Part shown: positions 8,222-17,646 of the stretch, one piece after another
How the letters are laid out: every line of letters starts with the position of its first letter
Numbering within the stretch: position 1 is the first letter of the stretch
NCBI GenBank assembly: GCA_022823185.1
Contig: JAJDXQ010000013.1
Span: 62,001 to 126,000, forward strand
DNA length: 64,000 nt
Origin: Caldilineaceae bacterium
GTDB lineage: Bacteria > Chloroflexota > Anaerolineae > Caldilineales > Caldilineaceae
Direction of reading: 5' to 3'
Position numbers and translations under genes: made by a program
The notes under the pieces: generated by a model
Databases searched by the model: none
What the model was told of the DNA's origin: nothing
Seen by the model: the letters and a program-made list of their open reading frames with translations, nothing else

Positions 8222-9517
8222 ATGCCAGATAGAGGATTTCCAAGCCCGGCTGCACTGCGTAACGGCGAGGTTGACCTGATTGCGCACGTCGAGGCGATCT
8301 GCGACCGGGTCGACGTCGAGGACCCAAGGATTCAGGCGCTCTTGCCGGAGCCGGCTCGGCGGCAACGGCTGCTAAGTGAGGCCGAAGCGCTGCTAGGGCG
8401 CTTTCCCGACCCGGAGGAACGGCCCCCTCTGTTCGGGCTGCTTGTGGGGGTAAAGGATTTCTTCCGGGTGGATGGATTTCCCACGAAGGCGGGTTCGAAG
8501 CTACCGGCGTCGTTGTTTGAGGGCCCGGAATCGGCGGTCGTCACGCTTCTCAGACGGAACGGCGCGCTGATTGCGGGCAAGGCGGTGACGACCGAGTTCG
8601 CTTACTTCCAGCCGGGCCCCACGCGCAACCCGCACAACCTGGAACATACGCCGGGCGGGTCGAGCAGCGGTTCAGCCGCGGGCGTGGCGGCAGGATTTTA
8701 TCCGCTGGCGCTGGGCACGCAGACGATTGGCTCGGTGATCCGGCCGGCGGCGTTTTGCGGGATCATCGGATTCAAGCCCAGCTATGACAGGATCCCTACC
8801 GCTGACATGCTCTTTTTCTCGCCGTCTGTGGACCATATTGGGCTCTTTACACAGGATGTGGCGACGATGAGACTGGCGTGCTCAGCGTTGTGCCAGGATT
8901 GGGAAGGCGGAGTAGACGCGGCTGCTGACAGTTTGCCGGTCCTGGCCGTTCCGGACGGGCCTTATCTGGATGAGGCGGAGGAGATCGGCCGGCAGCATTT
9001 TGAGGAGACGCTGGAGCGGCTGGCCGGGGAAGGGTTTGGTATTAGACGGATCCCGTTCTTCCCGAACTATGCGGAGCTCAACAAGCGGCACCGCCGCCTG
9101 ACCGCGGTGGAAGTCGCCGAGATTCACAAGGATTGGTACAGAGAGCATTCCGACCGCTACAGTGTGCATATGCAGGAGATCATGCGGACGGGGGCGACGG
9201 TTTCGGACCAGGAACGGGACGAGATACGGGCGGACCAGCTGCGTTTGCGGCACAAGATGGAGGAGGCGCTGCTTGCGGCCGGCGCGGATCTGTGGATTGC
9301 GCCGGCGGCTACGGGCCCGGCGCCGCACGGGATCCACGCTACGGGCAACCCGATCATGAATTTGCCGTGGACGAATGCGTGGGTGCCAGCGCTGGCGATC
9401 CCGGCGGGCGAAGCGGAGAACGGTCTGCCATTGGCGGTGCAGTTCTGCGCGCCGTTTGGGGCGGATGAGCGGCTGTTGGCGTGGGGCGAGGCGATAGAAG
9501 GGTTGGTACGGGGGTAA
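8222..9517 (+). CDS. Amidase (amidase-signature family)
   Basis: A 431-residue amidase-signature enzyme. The Ser-cisSer-Lys triad can be placed: Lys78 in LLVGVKDFF, the cis-Ser in TPGGSSSGSAAG (about 147-149) and the nucleophile Ser171 in GTQTIGSVIRPAAFCG. It is probably a cytoplasmic hydrolase of a small amide or carbamoyl compound. It begins 72 bases after the aldolase fusion with GGAGA before the ATG and is followed after only four bases by the Kelch lipoprotein gene, so the two are likely translated from one mRNA. It is not GatA-like in context (no gatB or gatC). Substrate unknown. Confidence 0.88.
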   Translation: MPDRGFPSPAALRNGEVDLIAHVEAICDRVDVEDPRIQALLPEPARRQRLLSEAEALLGRFPDPEERPPLFGLLVGVKDFFRVDGFPTKAGSKLPASLFEGPESAVVTLLRRNGALIAGKAVTTEFAYFQPGPTRNPHNLEHTPGGSSSGSAAGVAAGFYPLALGTQTIGSVIRPAAFCGIIGFKPSYDRIPTADMLFFSPSVDHIGLFTQDVATMRLACSALCQDWEGGVDAAADSLPVLAVPDGPYLDEAEEIGRQHFEETLERLAGEGFGIRRIPFFPNYAELNKRHRRLTAVEVAEIHKDWYREHSDRYSVHMQEIMRTGATVSDQERDEIRADQLRLRHKMEEALLAAGADLWIAPAATGPAPHGIHATGNPIMNLPWTNAWVPALAIPAGEAENGLPLAVQFCAPFGADERLLAWGEAIEGLVRG

Positions 9518-9521
9518 GACC

Positions 9522-10526
9522 GTGAAGAGAATTTCTGAGGCCGCGGCGTTCGTCATGCAGATGGTCGCGGCTCTTTTGCTTTTGACGGCCTGCGCGGCGG
9601 GACAGATTCCGGCAGCGCCCGCCGCCGGGGAGGTCGATGGGCCAGGTCCGGGTGATGTCGCTGAACAGGCGGCCGGCTGGCAGAGCGGCGCGGCGATGCC
9701 GACGGCGCGCTCGGAGATGCGGGCGGCGGTTGTGGACGGAATCTTCTATGTGCCGGGCGGCTTTGGCGGGTTGACCAGTTTCGAGGCATACGATCCGGCG
9801 AACGACAGCTGGACGGAGCTGGCGCCGATGCCTCAACCGGCCCACCATATGATGGTGGCAGGTCACAGTGGCAAGGTCTTTGTTTTTGGCGGTGGACCTG
9901 ATTTGAGCTGGCAGGCTACGGCGTCGATCTTGGTCTATGATCCGGCGGCCGAGGCGTGGACGGCGGGCGGCGCGATGCCGGAACGGCGCATGAGCGGGGA
10001 AGCTGTTTCGCTCGGAGACTTCATCTATCTTGTGGGCGGCACCGGTGGGACTACGGCGCTGCTTCGTTTTGACCCGGCGGAGGACGCATGGTCGGTTTTG
10101 CCCGGCCCGGCGCAGCCGCGCGAGCATGTGGCGGCGGTGGCTTTCAACGGCGAGCTTTGGGTGATTGGCGGGCGTTGGGGCGGGACGGGCGCGCTGGCGA
10201 CGGTGGAGATTTTCGATCCGGCCAGCGGCGCGTGGCGGGACGGGCCGGAGATGAACGAGGCGCGCAGCGGGTTTGGCGCGGCGGTGGTGGGCGGTCGCAT
10301 CGTGGTTGCAGGCGGCGAGATTCTGGGCGCCCGTCCGTGGACGGCGCTGGCGAGCGCGGAGGTGTACTCTCCGGAAACGGGCGCGTGGGCGTTTCTGCCG
10401 GCGCTGCCGGCGGGCATTCACGGGATGCCGGTGGCGGCCTATGAGGGGACGGCGATTGTGCTGGGCGGATCGGACCGGGCAGGGGGGATTGATAACCGGG
10501 GGCGGGTTTTGAGGTTGAGTCCGTAA
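9522..10526 (+). CDS. Kelch-repeat lipoprotein
   Basis: A 334-residue predicted lipoprotein. The hydrophobic leader ends in the lipobox LLTAC (around residue 24), followed by a low-complexity Ala/Pro/Gly linker. Six Kelch-type blades follow, each with a double-Gly turn (for example FYVPGGFGG, VFVFGGGPD, IYLVGGTGG, LWVIGGRWGG, IVVAGGEIL, IVLGGSD) and later W or Y residues, giving a beta-propeller exposed outside the cell. The start is GTG at 9522, four bases after the amidase stop; an in-frame ATG at 9555 would still leave the lipobox intact. It likely binds or acts on carbohydrate or protein; no catalytic residues recognised. Confidence 0.85.
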   Translation: MKRISEAAAFVMQMVAALLLLTACAAGQIPAAPAAGEVDGPGPGDVAEQAAGWQSGAAMPTARSEMRAAVVDGIFYVPGGFGGLTSFEAYDPANDSWTELAPMPQPAHHMMVAGHSGKVFVFGGGPDLSWQATASILVYDPAAEAWTAGGAMPERRMSGEAVSLGDFIYLVGGTGGTTALLRFDPAEDAWSVLPGPAQPREHVAAVAFNGELWVIGGRWGGTGALATVEIFDPASGAWRDGPEMNEARSGFGAAVVGGRIVVAGGEILGARPWTALASAEVYSPETGAWAFLPALPAGIHGMPVAAYEGTAIVLGGSDRAGGIDNRGRVLRLSP

Positions 10527-10904
10527 GGAAACGGCCTGAAGTTCGCAGGGCGACGCTTGCCGTACAGAGGTCCCCTGTGCGCTTTTCGCGTCGCCAGCCC
10601 CACTTCTCCGTCGGAGTCGCTTTCTGAACGCAGGAGGACAGCACAACCACTGCCGGCGCTGTTCCGGCGAGTGTTACGCTCTCCTCACCGGGAGGGCTCA
10701 CACTATCTCCCACCCATTCATCGTCCATCTCTGTGAACACACAGCTAAAACAGAGTGCAGCACCCCCGAGAGTGTTCCGGAACCTGCCGAGTGCCAAGAG
10801 TTCCCCCCGGACGCCCTGACTTACCCTTTCCATCCGGGCAACTGTGTGAGCAGGCGAATTAGTACAGTCTTCACCTCCATTTGCCTCCAAGGAGAACCTT
10901 AGCC
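10527..10904. other. Intergenic region before the first oxidoreductase gene
   Basis: About 380 bases. Frames are open on the minus strand but have atypical composition and no ribosome-binding site; no remnant of a known family could be recognised. Presumably it carries the promoter of the oxidoreductase gene at 10905, though I cannot point to a convincing one. Confidence 0.35.
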
Positions 10905-11960
10905 ATGTTCCAGGAGCTGAAACCGGCTGACTATCAACCCGTCTTGCCCTCTGATCTGCGTTATGGCATTGGCTTCGTCGGGTGCGGCAATATCGTCCTG
11001 AGATCGCAGATGCCTGCTTACAAGAGAGCGGGCTACCGCGTTGTCGCATGTTGCGACATGATGGTGGAAAAGGCGCGCAACATAGCAGCCAATTTCGACA
11101 GCCCACTGGTTACACCCAATGTGGAAGAGCTGGTTGCGCATCCTGAGGTGGATATTGTTGACCTGGCGGTACACGCTCATCAGCGCCTGCCTCTGGTCGA
11201 GCAGATCGCCGCGGCAGGCAAGCACATCTTTTCGCAGAAGCCACTGGCTCCCAGTTTGCAGGAGGCGGAGCGAATTGTTGATATTTGCCGCGACGCCGGG
11301 GTGACGCTGATGGTCAATCAGCAGGCGCGTTGGGCGCCGCCGCACCGGGCACTCAGACTCCTGGCGGAGCGCGGGGTGTTGGGGCATGTCTACGCCGTTA
11401 CCCACATTTATCGGGCCTATCAGGATTATGGCTGGTACGCTGAGCATGAGGATTTCAACATCGTGGATCATGGCATCCACTATATTGATTTGAGCCGCTA
11501 CTTCACCGGTCACACTCCGCTGCGGGTAAAAGCGACAACTACGATGACGCCCGGGCAGAATGCGGTCTCGCCGATGATCTATACGATCCTCCTCGAATAC
11601 GAGCCTGCGCACGAAGTCATGTCGACACTACACTTTAACAATATCGTTTCAGCACCCGCTCTCTATGATCACCATTGGTACCTGGATGGGACGCACGGGA
11701 GCGCGCTGCTGAGCAATCCCATGGGGGAGGCCACGTTGAGCGTGTCGTTCAAGGATTCCCCGGAGCAGGCGCAGACTTTCGAGATCGCGGGGACATGGGG
11801 TTATGAGGGATTCGCCGGATCGATGGGGGAGATGTTGCGCGCCATGGAGGAAGGGCGGGAGCCGGCGTGTTCGGGTCGCGACAACCTGGATAGCATTCGA
11901 ATGGCGGTCGCGGCAGTGGAGAGTTCCAACACGGGTGAGAGTGTTGAGTTGAGGGGGTAG
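10905..11960 (+). CDS. Gfo/Idh/MocA family oxidoreductase (paralogue 1)
   Basis: A 351-residue NAD(P)-dependent sugar or polyol dehydrogenase. The N-terminal Rossmann fold has GFVGCGNIVLRSQMPAY, followed by the SQKPLAPS motif (family consensus EKP; here Glu is replaced by Gln). The C-terminal domain has DHGIHYIDLSRYF, whose Asp/His residues match the family's catalytic site. AGGAGA nine bases upstream selects the ATG at 10905 over an in-frame TTG at 10881. It is strongly similar throughout to the protein at 21267-22322 and is followed by a sugar isomerase gene, a pairing typical of inositol-like or keto-sugar catabolism. Confidence 0.9.
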   Translation: MFQELKPADYQPVLPSDLRYGIGFVGCGNIVLRSQMPAYKRAGYRVVACCDMMVEKARNIAANFDSPLVTPNVEELVAHPEVDIVDLAVHAHQRLPLVEQIAAAGKHIFSQKPLAPSLQEAERIVDICRDAGVTLMVNQQARWAPPHRALRLLAERGVLGHVYAVTHIYRAYQDYGWYAEHEDFNIVDHGIHYIDLSRYFTGHTPLRVKATTTMTPGQNAVSPMIYTILLEYEPAHEVMSTLHFNNIVSAPALYDHHWYLDGTHGSALLSNPMGEATLSVSFKDSPEQAQTFEIAGTWGYEGFAGSMGEMLRAMEEGREPACSGRDNLDSIRMAVAAVESSNTGESVELRG

Positions 11961-12006
11961 GCGGCCGGTTCAGTCCCCAGAGAGCTGTCGACAGGAGCGT
12001 CGGGCT

Positions 12007-12831
12007 ATGCGGATATGCAGCGGCTTCTATCGCTGGTCTCAACACTATGGTTGGGACCATCTGACCGAGCGCATTGACGAGGTCGCGGCCGGCCTGGCCC
12101 AGGCGGGATTCGCCTACTTTGAGGGACTTCTCGATCCATTGGAGGGAGAAGGGGATTGGGCAAGCCGCTGGCAGAGCGCGCTGGACAGGCATGGTGTGCG
12201 GCTGGCGGGGGCTTACGTGCATGCGCTGCTGCATGATGCGACTTTGCAGGCGCAGTCGATCGAAACAATTCTCGCAAGAGCGCGGCAGTTGCTACCGATG
12301 GGAGCCGAGTTTATCAATGCCAATCCACAACCCATTGGCGCGCGCAAGACCGACGAGATGCTGGAAACCCAGGCCGAAGGGTACGCTCTGCTGGGCGCTG
12401 CGCTCAAAAGGGAGGGCCTACGTCTCACGGTTCATCATCATCTGCCTGAACTGGCCGAGGAAGGTCGCGAACTGCGCCACCTCCTGGAGCATACTGACGC
12501 CGACGACGTGGGGCTGACAGTGGATGCAGATTGGATGTACCGGGGCGGCCAGGATGCACATGCGTGGATAAGGAAGTACGCGTCCAGGCTTGACATTGTG
12601 GAACTGCGAAGTTCACAGAATGGGATTTGGGACGAAACTGTGGGTGATGGTGAACCCGACTGCCGGGCGTTGACGGATACGCTGTCCGAGGTGCGCTTTG
12701 ACGGGTGGCTTATGGTCGAACTGGCCCGCGAGGAAGGCAGTCCCCACACGATGAATCCGGTCCAGGCGCATGCACGCAGCCTGGAATACGTGCGCGAAAT
12801 CTTCGGCGTGCGCGGCCAGGTTCTTTCCTGA
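12007..12831 (+). CDS. Sugar phosphate isomerase/epimerase (xylose-isomerase-like TIM barrel)
   Basis: A 274-residue protein of the AP-endonuclease-2 superfamily. Candidate metal ligands are His in LTVHHHLPE, Glu in GAEFINANPQ, Asp in LTVDADWMYRGG and Glu near the end (WLMVELAREEG). It is shorter and divergent from the IolE-like protein at 4327-5247. It starts 46 bases after the oxidoreductase gene and is probably in the same operon, so the pair may oxidise a sugar and then isomerise or dehydrate the keto product. The start ATG at 12007 has only a weak upstream AGGAG (about 11 bases away). Exact reaction unknown. Confidence 0.78.
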   Translation: MRICSGFYRWSQHYGWDHLTERIDEVAAGLAQAGFAYFEGLLDPLEGEGDWASRWQSALDRHGVRLAGAYVHALLHDATLQAQSIETILARARQLLPMGAEFINANPQPIGARKTDEMLETQAEGYALLGAALKREGLRLTVHHHLPELAEEGRELRHLLEHTDADDVGLTVDADWMYRGGQDAHAWIRKYASRLDIVELRSSQNGIWDETVGDGEPDCRALTDTLSEVRFDGWLMVELAREEGSPHTMNPVQAHARSLEYVREIFGVRGQVLS

Positions 12832-13215
12832 CCAATCATCTTCGGCAGAGGCGCGGATCAGGGTACCGTCTGCGAAGGCTGTAAGTCCACTCAACCCCTT
12901 GGAAAAAACAGGGTTGCCAACCTCCTGGCTTTCCATTATCATAATGGTATATTTCTTTTTCCCTGCATTTGACTGAAGACAAGTATATGCAAGACGGCGC
13001 AATGCGTCGACCGGGAAATGCGCCAGTGGGTTGCGGTAAAGTGAGCGCGCAGCCGGTTGGGCCTCCGCCACTACCTCAGCTACTTCCGGGTTGTCCCGGT
13101 TGAGCATATTCGCTTCCAAAAATAGGTCGCCAAAATTTTGTGGGTGGAAAGGGCCAAATCCCATATCAGATCTTAGACGCGCAATCGGGCCGTTCGGGCA
13201 ATGGCACTATTGGGG
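12832..13215 (-). pseudogene. Possible remnant of an unidentified gene
   Basis: On the minus strand a frame stays open from about 13215 into the isomerase gene. Its parts before 12835 read like real protein (for example NFGDLFLEANMLNRDNPEVA and later NPVFSKGLSGLTAFADGTLI), yet there is no ribosome-binding site, it then collides antisense with the isomerase gene, and I recognise no complete domain. The second segment faintly recalls the N-terminus of citrate synthases. Most likely decayed coding DNA; low confidence. Confidence 0.25.
12933..12947. promoter_or_regulatory. Perfect AT-rich palindrome, possible operator
   Basis: CCATTAT-C-ATAATGG is a perfect inverted repeat with 7-base arms in the gap between the isomerase gene and the next operon. 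It resembles metal-regulator (Fur-like) boxes in composition, but no adjacent gene supports this. Confidence 0.3.
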
Positions 13216-13670
13216 AACCATAGACTAAACGCCGCCTGGCCTGTATGAGTGACTGCCGAGGAGTAAGAAAGTGAACAGGTGTGGGAATTCACCGACTTCA
13301 TGGAACAGATCGAGATCACTGTCACTCCCATCATCTTTGTTCTGGTTCAATCAGCAGGCGCCCTGCTCAAAATCTGGTATCGCATAGGAAAGTGGATTCT
13401 GGGCGGACAAAAAGAGGTTGTGTGTCATGTACAGTTCCCCACTATTGGATTTCACAGCCCGAAAGAGTCCAGCAGAACCTGATGTAGCGGATCTTTTCTT
13501 TCCGGCATGAACAGATGTGGAAGCCGGTCTGATGTCTCCATATCGTGCAAGATTGTCGGGAGGTCGATTTACAAAAGGAGGTGACATTCGGCCAATAGCA
13601 AGGAGCACTCGGTACCAAGCGTTTGTCGGGCCTATCGCTCTCTATCTGGTTACAGAAAGGAGATCAGGAA
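13216..13670. other. Leader and promoter region of the Dpp-type operon
   Basis: About 455 bases upstream of the binding-protein gene. Several short frames overlap each other with no coding character. An AAAGGAGGT-like sequence at about 13575 has no usable frame after it. I see no convincing promoter hexamers. Confidence 0.3.
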
Positions 13671-15365
13671 ATGAACCCGTTTCGTGTACGAATTGGCTAC
13701 CGTCGTTCTCTGATTTTTGTGGCTGCTTTGAGCATTGCAGCCCTGATTGTCGCAGCTTGCGTACCCGTGGCCGCGCCGGCCGCGGACGCCCCGGCGGATA
13801 CAGCTGCCGAAGCCGATGAGGGCGGCACCCTTACGATCGGCTCCGTACAGGGCAGCGCGGCCATCCCCACCTTCCTTCCCTGGAAAGCGCATAGCAGCGC
13901 TCAGTCGTTCCACTGGAACCTCTTCATGAACTCGCTGGTCATGCAGGAGCATAGCACCCTCGAGTGGGTTCCGGACCTGGCTGAGAGCTATGAGATCAGC
14001 CCCGACGGGCTGACTTACACGTTCCACCTGCGCGAAGGCGTGACGTGGCATGACGGCATGCCATTTACCGCCAACGACGTCTCTTTCTCCTTCCACGCGG
14101 CGCTGCTGCCGGAAGGCGGATCGACGGCATCGGGAGGCTTGAAGGATGCGATCGTCGGGGCAATTGACTATCAGGAGGGCAACACTGAGACTGCGGAGGG
14201 GATCCAGGTCCTTGACGATTACACCATTCAGTTTCAGCTGACGCAACCGCAGGTGACGATCATCGAGCGGTTCGCGATGCGAATTGCCCCGGCCCACGTG
14301 TTCGAGGGGCTTGAGCCGGAGGAGTGGCTGCAGACGGAGTTCGCCACAGAGCTGCCATTTGGCACCGGGCCCTTTGTGTTCAAGGAGTACATCCCCGATC
14401 AGCACACCATCTTCGAGCGCAACGAGAATTACTTCAAGGGCGCGCCTCTGCTCAAGAACGTCGTGATTCGATTCTACGGTGACAACAGCGTAATGATCAT
14501 CGCCCTGGAGAAGGGTGAGATTAACATGGTCGGATTCCTGAACCCGAGCGCTGACGAGTTCGACAAGGTCACGAATCTTCCCGGCATCGATTGGGAATAC
14601 CAGGACAAGTTCCCGGCCTACTTCTTCTCCATTACTTTCCAGGACGAAGCATTGGCGGACAAGCGGTTCCGGCAGGCGTTCCTGTACTCGATCGACCGTG
14701 AGGAGATTGCCACCCAGCTGTGGGGCAACGCGGACTTGACGAAAGTGCAGCCGGTGTCACAGTGGGCGCCCCCTCCGGGTGTCACGCTGGATATTGAGGA
14801 GTACGCCTACAACCCTGAAAAGTCCACGGCCTTGCTGGAGGATATGGGCTGGGACTTTGACCGCGTCGTCGAGATCGTCTGGTTTGGCACGGATATGCCG
14901 GATCAGCTGCCGATTCTGCAGCAGTTCATAGAAGGCGTGGGCATCAAGACCAAGCTGGTACAGACGGATGGGGCCAGGGGTCTGGAGGTCTTCTACGAGA
15001 CCGGCGACTATGAGATCAGCTGGGTGGGAGGCTGGGGGCGGTCCTACTATCCTGACACGACGGTTGTCGGGTGTGACCGCGTCTACCCCAATGGCTACAA
15101 CTCGAGCCGCTACTGCAACGAGGAGCTGGATGCGCTGTACAACCAGGCCCTGGCTACGGTTGACGACGACGAACGCAATGAGCTGTACACGCGTGCCACC
15201 GCCATCTGGAATGATGAGCTTCCGTGGATACCGCTCTATGCGCCGCAGTCCTTGTTGCTGATACACGAGAATGTCAAGGGATGGCGGGACAGCCTCATCG
15301 GGCCTGAAGGATCAGCTACGATCGGCGCTGTCACCGACCTGGAGAAGTGGTACATTGAGGAGTAG
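13671..15365 (+). CDS. Peptide/oligosaccharide ABC transporter binding lipoprotein (family 5)
   Basis: A 564-residue DppA/OppA-type binding protein. The leader (RRSLIFVAALSIAALIVAAC) ends in a lipobox and is followed by an Ala/Pro/Asp-rich linker. The mature part has the family features: LAESYEISPDGLTYTFHLREGVTWHDGMPFTANDV near residues 100-130, the FRQAFLYSIDRE region and a C-terminal WIPLYAPQ. AAAGGAGA seven bases before the ATG at 13671 fixes the start within a longer open frame. Downstream are DppB and DppC permeases, two TIM-barrel proteins and an oxidoreductase. That neighbourhood favours a sugar-like ligand over a peptide, as in cello-oligosaccharide-type members of this family. Confidence 0.92.
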   Translation: MNPFRVRIGYRRSLIFVAALSIAALIVAACVPVAAPAADAPADTAAEADEGGTLTIGSVQGSAAIPTFLPWKAHSSAQSFHWNLFMNSLVMQEHSTLEWVPDLAESYEISPDGLTYTFHLREGVTWHDGMPFTANDVSFSFHAALLPEGGSTASGGLKDAIVGAIDYQEGNTETAEGIQVLDDYTIQFQLTQPQVTIIERFAMRIAPAHVFEGLEPEEWLQTEFATELPFGTGPFVFKEYIPDQHTIFERNENYFKGAPLLKNVVIRFYGDNSVMIIALEKGEINMVGFLNPSADEFDKVTNLPGIDWEYQDKFPAYFFSITFQDEALADKRFRQAFLYSIDREEIATQLWGNADLTKVQPVSQWAPPPGVTLDIEEYAYNPEKSTALLEDMGWDFDRVVEIVWFGTDMPDQLPILQQFIEGVGIKTKLVQTDGARGLEVFYETGDYEISWVGGWGRSYYPDTTVVGCDRVYPNGYNSSRYCNEELDALYNQALATVDDDERNELYTRATAIWNDELPWIPLYAPQSLLLIHENVKGWRDSLIGPEGSATIGAVTDLEKWYIEE

Positions 15366-15461
15366 CAACATTGTCGTGCCGGTCTGAGGCAGATCGGGGC
15401 CGCCTCACGTTTGGGGCAAGGATTTCGATGTTGGACAGACTCTCCTTTGGGGAGCGTCAGC

Positions 15462-15489
15462 GGTGGGGTCGGTTCGCGCCGACCCCACC
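15462..15489 (+). promoter_or_regulatory. Intercistronic stem-loop between binding protein and DppB
   Basis: A perfect 11-bp stem (GGTGGGGTCGG at 15462-15472 pairing with 15479-15489) has a 6-base loop and sits 97 bases after the binding-protein stop and 48 before the DppB start. No U-tract follows, so it probably protects or attenuates the transcript. Confidence 0.6.
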
Positions 15490-15537
15490 CTCTCCATCCC
15501 GTCCTTCGAACCCTGACTGAAGCGAGGGGGTTGCACC

Positions 15538-16497
15538 TTGGGACGCTACATCTTACGGCGTATTCTGATTTCATTCCCGGTATTGTTGGGCATCACAGTC
15601 GTTACGTTCACTTTCGCCAACCTTGCCCCAGGCGATCCGGTTACGGCCATGATCGACCCGATGAGCGGGATAGAGCCAGGCGAGGTTGAAAAGCTCAAAG
15701 AGGCGCTGGGCATCAACAGGCCGATTCCGGTGCGTTATTTCCTGTGGCTGAAGGAGGTCCTGCGCGGCAACCTGGGCTACTCCTACGTCACGCACAGGCC
15801 TGTGGCGACCATGATTGCGGAGCGGTTGCCGCAGACGCTGCAGTTGATGATGACGGCTCTGGCTATCAGTATCGTTCTGGGCGTTTCGCTGGGCATTTAC
15901 GCGGCCTTCAACCAGTATTCGATCCTGGACAATGTATTTACTTTATTGGTGTTCATTGGCATATCGGTGCCGGCTTTCTTCTTTGCCTTGCTGGCGATAT
16001 ACATGTTCTCATTCAGGATACCTCTCTTCCCGACCTCAGGCATTAAGGAACCACTGAGCACTCTCCCACCGATCATCGACCGTCTTCATCACCTGGTGTT
16101 ACCTGCCACTGTATTGGGGATTGAAGGGGTCGCAGGTTACCTGCGCTACACACGCTCGAGCGTCCTGGAAGTAATGCGCCAGGATTACGTAACGACTGCG
16201 CGGGCGAAAGGGCTGCGCGAGCGCGCTGTGCGCATTGGCCACGTGCTGCGCAATGCGCTGCTGCCGCTGGTGACGATAGTCGGGTTGAGTCTGCCCAGTT
16301 TGATTGGGGGCGCACTGTTTATTGAGGTCCTCTTTTCCTGGCCCGGCATGGCGCGCATGGCGATTGAGCACACGCTGGGCCGGGATTACCCCGTGATCAT
16401 GGGAATCGGTCTTGTCTCTGCGACCATGGTTCTGCTCAGCAATTTGGTCGCCGACATAATCTATACAGTAGTGGACCCCAGAATTCGCTATGAGTAG
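15538..16497 (+). CDS. ABC transporter permease, DppB type
   Basis: A 319-residue permease with the typical opening (GRYILRRILISFPVLLGITVVTF) and six membrane segments. The ATPase-contact loop is RYTRSSVLEVMRQDYVTTARAKGL, the family's signature. The start is TTG at 15538, supported by GAGGGG about eight bases upstream; no ATG lies near the conserved N-terminus. It pairs with the DppC-type permease 69 bases downstream. The permeases act with an ATPase not encoded here. Confidence 0.93.
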   Translation: MGRYILRRILISFPVLLGITVVTFTFANLAPGDPVTAMIDPMSGIEPGEVEKLKEALGINRPIPVRYFLWLKEVLRGNLGYSYVTHRPVATMIAERLPQTLQLMMTALAISIVLGVSLGIYAAFNQYSILDNVFTLLVFIGISVPAFFFALLAIYMFSFRIPLFPTSGIKEPLSTLPPIIDRLHHLVLPATVLGIEGVAGYLRYTRSSVLEVMRQDYVTTARAKGLRERAVRIGHVLRNALLPLVTIVGLSLPSLIGGALFIEVLFSWPGMARMAIEHTLGRDYPVIMGIGLVSATMVLLSNLVADIIYTVVDPRIRYE

Positions 16498-16565
16498 CGC
16501 GGTTCGGGCTGTACCTGGGGCGTTGCGAATCCGGCGATGATCCTCATTTTTGGACAGAGGAAGAA

Positions 16566-17501
16566 ATGGAAGGCGAAGAGAGAGAAAGCGGAAGGCAGGC
16601 GTCCCTAGTAAGCGAAGACCTGCAACATATGGTGCGCGGGCAGGCGGTCGTCGGTCTACGCGAGCTTATCTGGCGCCGATTCAGCCGCCACAAACTGGCG
16701 CTGGTATCGATTGCCATCATGATAGTGCTGGCATTTGCCGCTATTTTCGCCCCTCTGCTCAGCAGCCCCAATGATCCTTACACGGCCGACCTGCAAAATC
16801 TGCGGGCGCCCCCCAGCGCAGAGCACCTCCTGGGGACCGACCGCTCTGGTCGCGACATGCTTGCCCGCATTTTGCACGGGGGCCGCGTTTCGCTTTCGGT
16901 GGGACTGATAGCGACGTCCATTTATATTTCGATTGGCACGATCCTGGGGGGAGTGAGCGGCTACCGCGGCGGGGTGACAGATTTCGTCATCATGCGAATT
17001 ACAGACATTGTGATGTGCTTCCCCAGTTTACTCATCATCCTGACCCTGGTCGCGGTCGTTGGTCCCAGCATTTTCAATATCATGATCATACTCGGCTTCC
17101 TTGGGTGGCCGAGTATCGCGCGTTTGGTGCGCGGGGAGTTTTTGTCGCTCAGCGAGCGTGATTTCGTGATGGCGGCGCGCTGTTTGGGCGCGACCGAGCC
17201 CGGCATCATCTTCCGCCACATTTTGCCGAACGTGGTTGGCCCGCTTGTGGTGGCGGCCACCTTCGGCATCGCCGGGGCCATCATGGCTGAGGCGGGGCTG
17301 AGCTTCCTGGGACTGGGCGTACAGGCGCCGCGACCGAGTTGGGGCCAGATGTTGAGCGCGGCGACGTCGCTCACGACACTGGAGAGAAGGCCGTGGATCT
17401 GGATGCCGCCGGGCGCGATGATCGCCATCACCGTGCTGAGCATCAATTTCATTGGCGACGGTCTGCGCGACGCTCTCGACCCGCGCACGATGCTGGACTG
17501 A
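16566..17501 (+). CDS. ABC transporter permease, DppC type
   Basis: A 311-residue permease. It has a short cytoplasmic N-terminus, a first transmembrane helix at about residues 40-62, then the conserved HLLGTDRSGRDMLARILHGGRVSLSVG segment characteristic of DppC/OppC. The EAA-like loop reads RLVRGEFLSLSERDFVMAARCLGAT. AGAGGA precedes the ATG closely. It completes the transmembrane unit with the DppB-type protein. No DppD or DppF ATPase follows; instead two TIM-barrel proteins come next, which departs from the usual dpp order. Confidence 0.93.
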   Translation: MEGEERESGRQASLVSEDLQHMVRGQAVVGLRELIWRRFSRHKLALVSIAIMIVLAFAAIFAPLLSSPNDPYTADLQNLRAPPSAEHLLGTDRSGRDMLARILHGGRVSLSVGLIATSIYISIGTILGGVSGYRGGVTDFVIMRITDIVMCFPSLLIILTLVAVVGPSIFNIMIILGFLGWPSIARLVRGEFLSLSERDFVMAARCLGATEPGIIFRHILPNVVGPLVVAATFGIAGAIMAEAGLSFLGLGVQAPRPSWGQMLSAATSLTTLERRPWIWMPPGAMIAITVLSINFIGDGLRDALDPRTMLD

Positions 17502-17646
17502 GAGAGTGTGAATTGGGCGCGACCGCCCATGGAGTCCGGTAGCTGCACCGCTGAGGGTGAACGCGACGCGGATTCTCATTCACTACAGCATCCTTGTTGC
17601 CACTTCGAATTGTCGTCATACGCCCGTTCCTTGCGGAGATGAAAAT

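Noticed and set aside
6212..8365. A 717-codon open frame antisense to the aldolase/dehydrogenase gene
   Set aside because: It mirrors the sense gene's codon periodicity in GC-rich DNA, is rich in Arg, His, Gln and Pro, has no ribosome-binding site and shows no domain.
9354..10646. Long minus-strand frame opposite the Kelch gene
   Set aside because: Composition (Arg, Pro, His, Ala) is that of a shadow frame; the plus-strand Kelch repeats are clearly real.
13279..13487. Two overlapping short plus-strand frames before the Dpp-type operon
   Set aside because: No ribosome-binding site, the frames overlap each other and neither resembles a protein family.
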